NCBI GenBank assembly: GCA_900553045.1
Contig: USBW01000023.1
Span: 1-8,052 of the forward strand
Length of the DNA stretch: 8,052 nt
Direction: 5' to 3'
DNA from: an uncultured Mycoplasmatota bacterium
GTDB lineage: Bacteria > Bacillota_I > Bacilli_A > RF39 > UBA660
In this document: positions 1-6,470 of the stretch, one piece after another
Layout: the number at the start of each line of letters is the position of its first letter
Numbering within the stretch: position 1 is the first letter of the stretch
Notes under the pieces: generated by a model
The model's database searches: none
The model's input: only the letters and a program-made list of their open reading frames with translations
What the model was told of the DNA's origin: nothing
Made by a program: the position numbers and the translations under genes

Positions 1-1071
1 AGCTAGCATATATTCATAAAAGATCTTTTCTTTTTCAAGCGGAATATTATTATATTTTTCATAATGGTTATCTGTGATATATTTTTTCCAATTATCATTA
101 GGCATAAATAAGAAAATTCCTCCATAACGATGAGTAGTTGGAAAGATATTCATAGATATATCAATTAAATTAACTTGAATATTCTTGGCCTGTTCAATAA
201 TAAACTGCGGAGTAATTACATCTTCTACAGTCCGATTTAAAATGGTTAATTTAATATTATCTTGGCAGAATAAAACCATATGAGAAACTGTTCCCACGGT
301 TGTGGCAACTTCTTTAGCTCCTTTTAAAATCGCAATTTGCTCTTCTAAAGGGTGTTGCTCAGGTGCAATGATCTCATAACCTAAATTTTTATAAAATGTT
401 TCAAAATACTCTTCATTAATACAATCTTTTTTAGCTAATTTGGTTCTTGTCAAATATACTTTATCATAGTTCTTAGCTGGAATATTTTCTGCTATTGCCT
501 TGTAGATATCCAACCATTCCTTATAATAGCCAGTATAAGCATAAAAAGATTCACATGGCACGATTATTTTACGGTATCTAATAGGTTCTTCAACGATTAT
601 GATACGGTCTTCAAGTCCTAATAGTTTTAAAAAACCAAAATCACTGCCCTTAGAATTAATTTTTAAAAAGACAATTTTTCTTTGGTCATCTTTATTTTTT
701 AAAACATACCAAAGTCTTGTAAAACCTTCGATCAATGTATGACCAAACATGGAATTTAAGATTCCACCAAAAATTACTTCTTCATCGACATATTTAACCT
801 TTTTAGCATCAACTTTGTAGGAACGGTAACAAGATATATTAAAGTTTTTATCATTATATTTTCTTATTAGCCCTGCGACAAACTCTCCCTTAGAGTCAGC
901 AACTCCCCCAGCATAAATACCGTTTTTATTATTATCGATAATCTTTTTAGGCGGTAAAATAAAACCGTTTTCTACTTCTTCAACTGTGCACTTGCCAGGC
1001 ATTAAATAATTTTTTTCAATTTCTTTTTGAAATTTTTCTTTTTTTTCTACATAAAGATTATAATTTTTCAT
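1..1071 (-). CDS. GT61-like (DUF563) glycosyltransferase, 3' end beyond window
   Basis: My translation of this frame runs from ATG at 1069-1071 for 357 codons to the window edge without a stop, so the C-terminus is missing. The likely role is a cytosolic glycosyltransferase adding a sugar to a wall or capsular polymer. Supporting motifs: residues 98-122 contain GGILNSMFGH followed by a TRLWY helix (H111), matching the N-x(2-4)-GH type motif of GT61/DUF563 proteins. Residues 205-211 read VYLTRTK, matching the family's 'R' strand. Residues 219-268 read NEEYFETFYKNLGYEIIAPE, then LEEQIAILKGAKEVA, then TVGTVSHMVLF, which corresponds to the family's 'E..Q...f..A..ivg.hGa...n..f' C-terminal donor-site block. 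No signal peptide or membrane segment is seen. The gene starts 3 bases after the acyltransferase stop with a good RBS, so the two are cotranscribed. Family assignment is by motif pattern; donor and acceptor are unknown. Confidence 0.72.
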   Translation of the reverse strand, partial: MKNYNLYVEKKEKFQKEIEKNYLMPGKCTVEEVENGFILPPKKIIDNNKNGIYAGGVADSKGEFVAGLIRKYNDKNFNISCYRSYKVDAKKVKYVDEEVIFGGILNSMFGHTLIEGFTRLWYVLKNKDDQRKIVFLKINSKGSDFGFLKLLGLEDRIIIVEEPIRYRKIIVPCESFYAYTGYYKEWLDIYKAIAENIPAKNYDKVYLTRTKLAKKDCINEEYFETFYKNLGYEIIAPEQHPLEEQIAILKGAKEVATTVGTVSHMVLFCQDNIKLTILNRTVEDVITPQFIIEQAKNIQVNLIDISMNIFPTTHRYGGIFLFMPNDNWKKYITDNHYEKYNNIPLEKEKIFYEYMLA

Positions 1072-1074
1072 TTT

Positions 1075-2151
1075 TTATCCCTCGACTAATTTATTTTTAA
1101 AATAAGATGTAATTTTTCCTTTATTACGTTCAAAAAGATCAATTATTTTCATGGTAATGATCGAAAGAATTATCAATAAAACAAGTACGATCGCAATCTT
1201 TTGATAATAATTGAAGCGTTCAAAGAACGAAAAATACTTTACTGCATTAATAACAAACATTTGATTTAAATAAACTGGTAGGCTAAGTCTTTCCAAGTAA
1301 TAGCAAAACTTATTAGAACATAAAGAGTAAGTATAAGTCTTAGCAGTAAAGGCAATTGTGATCCCTGTTGCTAAAATTACTAACATAACATAATCGATCC
1401 TTGGACTGTTGTCTAAGAACTGAACGATTAAAAAGATAGAAGTAAAACAAGCAACTTCTAAAAATGTCAGTAATTTTTTGCCAAGTTTAGTAAAGTTGAT
1501 CGTTTTAAGATACTGGCATATCTCGTAGGCTACAACCCCGATATTTATTTCTAAGAACGCTCTTAAAGTACCTTTGTAGCAAAAATCTAACCATTGCATT
1601 GGCGTCCTTAAACTACCGTATTCGTGAGACATAAAGCCTGCTAAAAAGATAATAATTAAAGGAGCAATAAAGCAAGTGTACTTCTTTTTATATTTACGAA
1701 CCAATGGATAAATAATTAACATGGCAAGTAACATCGCCGAAATATACCATGCTACAGCATTTAATCTAAAAGTTTGAATCCCAGCCATTCTAAGTAGTAA
1801 AACGTCCCAAATCGAAGTTATCCATTCGGCAAGAGTGTGTGAAGAAGAAAACATATATCCTGCTGCTAGCAAAATTGCTGCAAAAAGAACATACGGAAGT
1901 AATTTAATAAATTTACGATAAATAAACTTCCAAGTATCTTTGATAATATTACTGTCATCAATCTTTTTAAAAGCGGACACTGCTAGTAAAAATCCAGAAG
2001 TTATAAAGAAAAACTCAACTCCAATTGATCCTTCCTTAAAAATTACTGTATCCCCTGCTTGAGCAAAATCACTGCAGTGCAAAATGACAATCATCATTGC
2101 AAAAGCAAATTTCCAAAAACTAATAATTCCATTGTGTTTATTTTCTTTCAT
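1075..2151 (-). CDS. Acyltransferase 3 family integral membrane O-acyltransferase
   Basis: This is a 358-residue multispanning protein of the acyltransferase-3 family (OatA/WecH/Oac type), which moves acyl groups, usually acetyl, onto surface polysaccharide at the membrane. Residues 11-25 form the first helix ending in the conserved histidine (VILH, H25). Residues 43-57 read IGVEFFFITSGFLLA, the family's 'G-v-x-F-F-F-x-x-S-G-F' signature. About ten hydrophobic segments are visible, roughly at 11-26, 43-61, 84-101, 133-150, 158-173, 198-214, 228-246, 253-270, 291-306 and 318-337, with a basic tail. The length suits a stand-alone membrane domain without the extra SGNH esterase domain found in OatA. 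It is the first gene of a unit with its own strong promoter, followed by the GT61-like gene. The likely job is decoration of a teichoic acid or polysaccharide made by the neighbouring genes; the acceptor is inferred only from context. Confidence 0.88.
   Translation of the reverse strand: MKENKHNGIISFWKFAFAMMIVILHCSDFAQAGDTVIFKEGSIGVEFFFITSGFLLAVSAFKKIDDSNIIKDTWKFIYRKFIKLLPYVLFAAILLAAGYMFSSSHTLAEWITSIWDVLLLRMAGIQTFRLNAVAWYISAMLLAMLIIYPLVRKYKKKYTCFIAPLIIIFLAGFMSHEYGSLRTPMQWLDFCYKGTLRAFLEINIGVVAYEICQYLKTINFTKLGKKLLTFLEVACFTSIFLIVQFLDNSPRIDYVMLVILATGITIAFTAKTYTYSLCSNKFCYYLERLSLPVYLNQMFVINAVKYFSFFERFNYYQKIAIVLVLLIILSIITMKIIDLFERNKGKITSYFKNKLVEG
1078..1083 (-). promoter_or_regulatory. RBS of the GT61-like gene
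   Basis: On the minus strand GAGGGA lies 6 bases before the ATG at 1071. It sits inside the last codons and stop of the acyltransferase (Val-Glu-Gly-stop). This fixes the start and suggests translational coupling. Confidence 0.7.
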
Positions 2152-2168
2152 ACCATCATCCCAAACAT

Positions 2169-2197
2169 AGTATACCTAATAAAATAAAGGCTGTCAA
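2169..2197 (-). promoter_or_regulatory. Near-consensus SigA promoter for acyltransferase-GT61 unit
   Basis: Read on the minus strand, a perfect -35 TTGACA (2192-2197), a 17-base spacer and -10 TATACT (2169-2174) lie just upstream of the acyltransferase. The expected transcription start is near 2162, leaving a leader of only about 11 bases. That leader still contains GGGA (2159-2162), 7 bases before the ATG at 2151, as the ribosome binding site. Confidence 0.85.
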
Positions 2198-2234
2198 ACT
2201 ATAATTAAGAAAGAAAATTGTAAGAAAATATTGA

Positions 2235-2264
2235 TTGACTTTTAATAGTATAAAATTATATGAT
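2235..2264 (+). promoter_or_regulatory. Candidate SigA promoter for pyruvyl transferase gene
   Basis: -35 TTGACT (2235-2240), an 18-base spacer and -10 TATGAT (2259-2264) each match five of six consensus positions. The start would fall near 2271, right at the ribosome binding site, so the leader would be very short, as on the opposite strand. The AT-rich sequence contains other TATA-like hexamers (2246-2254), but none has a matching -35 at the right spacing. Confidence 0.5.
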
Positions 2265-2270
2265 TAAGTT

Positions 2271-2275
2271 GGAGG
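2271..2275 (+). promoter_or_regulatory. RBS deciding the pyruvyl transferase start
   Basis: GGAGG lies 5 bases before ATG at 2281. It is the only strong ribosome binding site ahead of the pyruvyl transferase reading frame. It shows the gene begins here and not at the internal TTG at 2606, which has none. Confidence 0.8.
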
Positions 2276-2280
2276 TTATA

Positions 2281-3514
2281 ATGGAGAAAAAAATATCAAT
2301 AGGATTAGTTTACTTAAATGAAACCAATCTTGGCGACATAGTTATTTATGATAATGTTAAATACCTACTTAATCAAATTTTAGAGAAATTAGCTGTTACC
2401 CCCTACTTTTTTAGAACTTGATATAGGTAATCTAACTTTTAAAAAGTATCAACTTTCAGATGCTGATACTAAAGAAATTCTTAAAAATAAAGAAATTGTT
2501 GCAAAGTTACAAGCTAAAAAAACTCTTTCTAAAAATGATAAAAAGAAGTTATCGTTAGCAACCTGGCATACTAGTAATTTTTACTATTATCTAAAGAATA
2601 TAATCTTGCCTAAAATTACTAAAGATTTAGATGTTTTAATATTTGTAGGTGGCGGTTTAATTAAATTTAAACAGCAGAACTTTCACTATATTATTACTGA
2701 TATTATTAAAGTTGCTCAAGATTTAAAAATTCCAGTTGTTTTTAACTCGGTAGGAGTTGAAGGTTATGACTTGCAAGATGTTAATTGCCAGATGTTAAAA
2801 CATGCTATAAACAGTAAATGTGTCAAAGCAATTTCGACTCGTGATGATTTTGATTTACTTAAAAATAGTTATATCGAAAATAATAAAATTAAATTGGCGC
2901 TTACTTGCGATCCGGCCTTGTACAGCAAAGAATGTTATAATATTAAAAAGCAAGAAACAAGTAATATTATCGGAATCGGTGTAATAAGGCCTAAGATTTT
3001 TGAAGAATATATGTATAAAGTAAATGAATTTGGGCTTTTAGAAATCTATAAACAAATAATAGATGCACTATTAGCAAAAGGTCTGGTAGTAAAAGTATTT
3101 ACTAATGGTAGCAATGCTGACTATAAATTTGCTCTAAGTCTTAAGGAGTATCTTAAAGAAGAGCCAAAATATCAAGATTTATTTTTGGAGCGTTTTACTA
3201 CAGTTCAAGAACTAGTTACTTTTATTGCTAGTTGCAAAGCCACAATAGTGACAAGACTCCATGCTGCTATTATAAGTTATGCTTTAGAAGTTCCTTCTGT
3301 AAGCCTTGTCTGGAATAACAAACAGATTTTATTTGGCGAAATTATTAAACGAAAGAACAGTTTTATTACTAAAGATAATTTTACTAGTGATTATATTTTG
3401 AAAATGTTATCTTTAGAATTGGATGATCCGGTTAAAATGGATGAAGATTATCAGAGGACTGATTATGAATTTTTAGAAGAAGTGTTAAAAAGCATTATAA
3501 AAGCACAGAATTAA
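2281..3514 (+). pseudogene. Polysaccharide pyruvyl transferase family gene, broken by +1 frameshift
   Basis: Reading starts at ATG 2281 and stops after 46 codons at TGA 2419-2421. The next frame is open from 2393 to TAA 3512-3514 and continues the same protein, so one extra base lies between 2393 and 2418. The C5 run (2399-2403) or T6 run (2407-2412) is the probable site. Repaired length is about 410 residues, normal for the family, which transfers pyruvate from PEP to sugars as a ketal or acts on related surface glycans. Visible in repaired numbering: an N-terminal NETNLGD loop (13-19), VLIFVGGGL (about 118-126), STRDDFDLL (186-194), CDPALY (209-214), a second-domain start GIGVIRP (231-237) and the diagnostic TRLHAAIISYA (324-334). 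The 3' fragment has no plausible start of its own, the first candidate being a TTG at 2606. The lesion could be a real mutation, a sequencing error in a homopolymer, or a recoding site. Family call is firm; substrate unknown. Confidence 0.82.
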
Positions 3515-3540
3515 AACTGTGCTTTTATAAATGTTTTTTT
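3495..3540. terminator. Bidirectional intrinsic terminator between convergent units
   Basis: A perfect 14-bp inverted repeat (TTATAAAAGCACAG at 3495-3508 and its complement at 3517-3530) encloses an 8-base loop. On the plus strand it is followed by ATG and seven Ts (3534-3540). On the minus strand the stem's own CTTTTATAA and a following TTTTT supply the U-rich side. Both stop codons lie inside it: the plus-strand TAA (3512-3514) in the loop and the minus-strand TAA (3525-3527) in the stem. Confidence 0.85.
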
Positions 3541-4640
3541 ATTAAATCAACTATTCCTAAAGTAACATTATTCTTAGATAAATCAAGATACTTGTTAATG
3601 AAAAGTCGCTCTTTTTTAAAGTCATAATTGTTAGCTTCAATCTCTTTTATTAGCTCTTGAGCATCCTTGGTAATTAAACCTGGCATCTCTTTTAAATAAT
3701 CGATGAAAAGTCCTCTTCCTATCTCATAATCATCAAAGTCAAAAGCATAAAAATAAAGTTTTTTTCTAAGGATTCCAGCTTCATAAATAATTGACGAATA
3801 GTCACTTATGACGTAATCGGCAACTGTTAACATTTCCATGCTACTAAATTTATGATCGCAAATTACCCTCTCATCAGTAAGAACAATTTTAGAATTAGGA
3901 TGCAATTTAACTATTAAATTGTACCTAGTATAATCAATTTGTGCAACCAATTCATCAACTTTTTTTTGCATCAGTGTTTCATCTTTTCTAAAAGTTGGTA
4001 CATAGACAATATTCTTTTTATTTTTAAAATCATAAACAGCTGCTATCTTCTTTTGGGTTTCCTTTAAATAATTTTTATCTTTTAACAAGTCTACTCGTGG
4101 CAAAAGACTAATAACGATCTGTTTTTTGTCACAGGCAAAAACTTTCGTGATGCTATTAATACAAGCTTTGGAACTAGCAAAAACAGCATCATAATTTTTG
4201 TGCATATTCATAGCTTTCGCAAAACTTTTTTTACTTCCTTCTTTGGTATCTAAAATGCTATATCCAGCTTTCTTCAAAAGTCCCATAGCGTGCCACATTT
4301 GAATAACGTACAAACTTTTTTTATGCTTTAGTAAAGAAATAGGAATACAATAAGAATCTAAGATGACAACTTTAGATCGCGTAATATGATACATCAACTT
4401 AAAAATGTAGAAAAGATATCCAATTTTTTTTAAAAGAGACTTTTCTATTCTTTTACATAAAACAGTTATTTTGTAATCTGGTAACTGTTTTTTCAATGCA
4501 CTTTCTAAAAGAGTAATATCAGTGCTTTTAGAGTTACTCTGACGACTTATAATTGTAATTTTTTTCTTAGTAGGAATTAACTTGAAAAATAGATAGATAA
4601 AGTTTAGACAAACTTTGTAAATTCTGATAATAATAGTCAT
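3525..4640 (-). CDS. CDP-glycerol glycerophosphotransferase family protein, short form (TagB/TarF-like)
   Basis: This 371-residue member of the Glyphos_transf family (TagB/TagF/TarL) transfers an alditol phosphate from a CDP donor to a lipid-linked teichoic acid type acceptor at the inner face of the membrane. Key motifs: VIQMWHAMGLLKKAG (112-126, H117), YVPTFR (213-218), LIVKLHP (242-248, H247) and VISDYSSIIYEA (277-288). The two histidines and the S/T-DYSS block match residues important in characterised TagF enzymes. Residues 1-22 are hydrophobic and basic, and could anchor it to the membrane. Its length fits the single-domain priming or single-addition enzymes rather than long polymerases. 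It is the last gene of a four-gene operon, 8 bases after the SDR gene, and ends in the shared terminator. No other in-frame start exists between the upstream stop and this ATG. The donor may not be CDP-glycerol, given the cytidylyltransferase and SDR next to it. Confidence 0.88.
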   Translation of the reverse strand: MTIIIRIYKVCLNFIYLFFKLIPTKKKITIISRQSNSKSTDITLLESALKKQLPDYKITVLCKRIEKSLLKKIGYLFYIFKLMYHITRSKVVILDSYCIPISLLKHKKSLYVIQMWHAMGLLKKAGYSILDTKEGSKKSFAKAMNMHKNYDAVFASSKACINSITKVFACDKKQIVISLLPRVDLLKDKNYLKETQKKIAAVYDFKNKKNIVYVPTFRKDETLMQKKVDELVAQIDYTRYNLIVKLHPNSKIVLTDERVICDHKFSSMEMLTVADYVISDYSSIIYEAGILRKKLYFYAFDFDDYEIGRGLFIDYLKEMPGLITKDAQELIKEIEANNYDFKKERLFINKYLDLSKNNVTLGIVDLIKKHL

Positions 4641-4648
4641 ATTATTAT

Positions 4649-5695
4649 TTATTTTTCCTTATCATAGTACTTTAAAGTCCTTGCAAGGCCATCTTTTAGT
4701 TTTACCTCAGGCCTCCAGCCTAATTGTTCTAGTTTACTATTATCCATATCAACCATTTTATATGAAGTATAACCCTTAAGTTCTTCTAAAGAAGGATCTT
4801 TAAATTTTAAATTAATATTTTTGCCTGATAAATTAACTATTTCTAAAGCTAAATCTCTAATCATAAGTGGTTCAGTAGTATTAGATAAATTATAAACTTC
4901 GTTGATACTACCATTTTTAAAAACAGTTAAAATCCCCTTGATTGTATCAGTAATATAACAGAAAGCTCTAACAGCAGTACCGTCACTATTTAAAACAATA
5001 TCTTCATTATTGACGGCAAAATTTAAAAAGTCAGCCATAACGCGACCATCAGAAGCTAATGGCATCGTAGGTCCATAGGTATGAGCGATCCTTAAAATGT
5101 TAAAAGGTATACCATATTGGATACTGTAACTTTTAAAGATGGCCTCTGCCATTCTCTTGCTCTCAGGATAACAATTTCTGCTATCCAAGGGATCTAAAGT
5201 GCCCATATCAGTTTCTTTAATTGTAGTTAAGCCCTCTACTTTGCCATAGATCTCTCTAGTAGATGGAAAAACAATTTTTTGGATATTCTTCTCTTTAGCA
5301 AATTCTAAAACATTGATAGTCCCTAGAACATTTGCTTTAATAATACCAATCGGATCTGTTCTAATTGCATAAGCACTAGCATTCGAAGCAGCATGAAAAA
5401 TATAGTCGACAGCTTTTGGATAATCAATCGGATCACAAACATCCTGATATAAGAATTCTAAATGGTCATCTTCTAAAAAGTCTTCAAAATCAGTTAGTTT
5501 ATTTTTGTTTCTAACTAGAGCAAGCACTTTGATATTAGTATTTTTAAGCTTATTATACATGAGTAGATAAAGAGCTAGATATTTAGCAATCAAACCATTT
5601 GCCCCAGTGATCAAAATAGTTTTTTCATCGAAAGTATTGCCATAATCTGTAGTATTTACAAGATCAGTAATATCATTTAATAAAATCTTGTTCAT
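4649..5695 (-). CDS. Extended SDR NAD-dependent epimerase/dehydratase, probable CDP-alditol or nucleotide-sugar enzyme
   Basis: This 348-residue cytosolic extended short-chain dehydrogenase/reductase resembles UDP-glucuronate decarboxylase and dTDP-glucose dehydratase-like enzymes. The Rossmann fold starts at residue 26 with ILITGANGLIA (27-37, glycine-rich NAD loop). It continues with a DV pair (85-86), FHAAS (100-104) and PSTREIYG (144-151, S145/T146 and E148). The catalytic YPESK gives Tyr176 and Lys180. LRIAHTYGP (201-209) and AVRAFCYITDT (241-251) are typical substrate-domain motifs, and the C-terminus carries the common LGWRPEVKLKDGL ending. It starts 4 bases after the cytidylyltransferase stop with an excellent RBS. 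Being between a CTP-using enzyme and a teichoic-type transferase, it probably makes or modifies the polyol or sugar used as the CDP donor, by reduction, epimerisation or dehydration. It is not the zinc-dependent TarJ fold seen in standard CDP-ribitol loci. The precise reaction cannot be read from the sequence. Confidence 0.85.
   Translation of the reverse strand: MNKILLNDITDLVNTTDYGNTFDEKTILITGANGLIAKYLALYLLMYNKLKNTNIKVLALVRNKNKLTDFEDFLEDDHLEFLYQDVCDPIDYPKAVDYIFHAASNASAYAIRTDPIGIIKANVLGTINVLEFAKEKNIQKIVFPSTREIYGKVEGLTTIKETDMGTLDPLDSRNCYPESKRMAEAIFKSYSIQYGIPFNILRIAHTYGPTMPLASDGRVMADFLNFAVNNEDIVLNSDGTAVRAFCYITDTIKGILTVFKNGSINEVYNLSNTTEPLMIRDLALEIVNLSGKNINLKFKDPSLEELKGYTSYKMVDMDNSKLEQLGWRPEVKLKDGLARTLKYYDKEK
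4656..4660 (-). promoter_or_regulatory. Poorly spaced RBS of the short transferase
   Basis: AAGGA is the only purine-rich site upstream of the ATG at 4640. It lies 15 bases away, well beyond the usual 5-9, and sits inside the last codons of the SDR gene. An AT-only stretch fills the gap. This predicts weaker or coupling-dependent translation compared with the other operon genes. Confidence 0.5.
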
Positions 5696-5699
5696 GCGA

Positions 5700-6470
5700 T
5701 CACTCCTTTACGGTAATATTGTTGGGAATTAAATTATCTTCACCAATTCCTACTTCTTTAATTTCCTTATAAGATAAAATACCTTTTAAAATATAATAAT
5801 CAATTGGATCGGTAACTTTAAGATTTCCCTTATTTCCTTTTACCATATATACTTTTTTGCCAAGCATATTATAAAGAGTGCAAGAATCGATGACATTTTC
5901 ATAATTAGGATTTATCTTACGCATCTGTTCGTGAGCATCTAAAATCTCGCCAAGACGGAATGACTGAGGAGCCTGTCCGACAAACATTTCTTTACGAATT
6001 GGTACAGCATCGACATTTTGACCATCTTTACTAAGTAAAATTGTTTCATTAGCTGTCGTTGTTGAAATAGCATTACCATGCTTTCTTACTGATTCGATAT
6101 TTAAAGAAATAACTTCATCGGTAATATAAGGTCTTACACCATCATGGATTAAAACAATAGCATTTTCTTCATTATGTTTTCTAGCTTCCTTTAAAGCAAG
6201 ATAGATAGTGTCTTGACCAGTTGCACCGCCTGGGATTACTGATTTTACTTTTTTGATATTAAATTTTTCTAATAACCATTTTAAATGATCGATCCAAGCT
6301 TCAATACAAGCGATATAAATTTCATCGATCTCTTGATGATTTTCAAAATATTCAATTGTATGAATAATAATCGGTTTATTATTGATCTCTAAAAATTGTT
6401 TTGGGACATCTTTTACTCCCATTCTGGTGCCACTACCACCAGCAAAGATTATTGCAATACATTTTTCCAT
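5700..6470 (-). CDS. IspD/TarI-type cytidylyltransferase (alditol- or sugar-phosphate CTP transferase)
   Basis: This 256-residue cytosolic nucleotidyltransferase makes a CDP-activated compound from CTP and a phosphorylated polyol. Motifs in order: IIFAGGSGTRMG (7-18, CTP-binding loop), PKQFLEINNKPIIIHT (23-38), PGGATGQDT (80-88), VLIHDGVRPY (106-115, metal-binding Asp110), VPIRKEMFVGQAPQSF (156-171) and VKGNKGNLKVTDPIDY (210-225). This is the IspD superfamily pattern. The GQAPQSF block and the context with two teichoic-type transferases favour TarI-like ribitol-5-phosphate (or other pentitol/alditol) cytidylyltransferase over the isoprenoid enzyme IspD. The ATG shares one base with the upstream TAA (TAATG), with AAGGTGG 7 bases ahead. 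The C-terminal tail after residue 232 is about 20 residues longer than that of TarI proteins I know. The partner SDR gene follows directly. Class is sure; substrate is inferred. Confidence 0.87.
   Translation of the reverse strand: MEKCIAIIFAGGSGTRMGVKDVPKQFLEINNKPIIIHTIEYFENHQEIDEIYIACIEAWIDHLKWLLEKFNIKKVKSVIPGGATGQDTIYLALKEARKHNEENAIVLIHDGVRPYITDEVISLNIESVRKHGNAISTTTANETILLSKDGQNVDAVPIRKEMFVGQAPQSFRLGEILDAHEQMRKINPNYENVIDSCTLYNMLGKKVYMVKGNKGNLKVTDPIDYYILKGILSYKEIKEVGIGEDNLIPNNITVKE
5703..5709 (-). promoter_or_regulatory. RBS of the SDR gene, overlapping upstream stop
   Basis: AAAGGAG, 7 bases before the ATG at 5695, is formed by the last sense codons of the cytidylyltransferase plus the G of its TGA region. 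This is an ideal spacing and an arrangement that couples the two genes. Confidence 0.8.

Noticed and set aside
2148..2159. Mini-ORF ATG ATG GTA TGA on the minus strand overlapping the acyltransferase start
   Set aside because: The three-codon frame falls in an 11-base leader and has no separate RBS; it is most likely chance from the GATGATGG sequence.
2198..2234. Short direct repeats (AAGAAAATTG and AAGAAAATATTG) between the divergent promoters as an operator
   Set aside because: They are short, imperfect and A-rich, as expected by chance in this base composition, and no clear palindrome is present.
2407..2413. TTTTTTA heptamer as a programmed -1 frameshift site
   Set aside because: In this register the heptamer would move ribosomes from the downstream frame to the upstream one. 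The gene needs the opposite (+1) move, so only the CCC-T possibility remains.
2606..3514. Independent 302-residue pyruvyl transferase starting at TTG 2606
   Set aside because: No ribosome binding site precedes the TTG, and the same frame carries homologous-looking protein back to 2393. Joined to the frame from 2281 it gives the family's full length, so this is a frameshifted gene.
5700..6470. Housekeeping IspD of the MEP isoprenoid pathway
   Set aside because: The operon partners are an SDR and two teichoic-type transferases, with no isoprenoid gene nearby. The context favours a TarI-like role, though the substrate is not proven by sequence.
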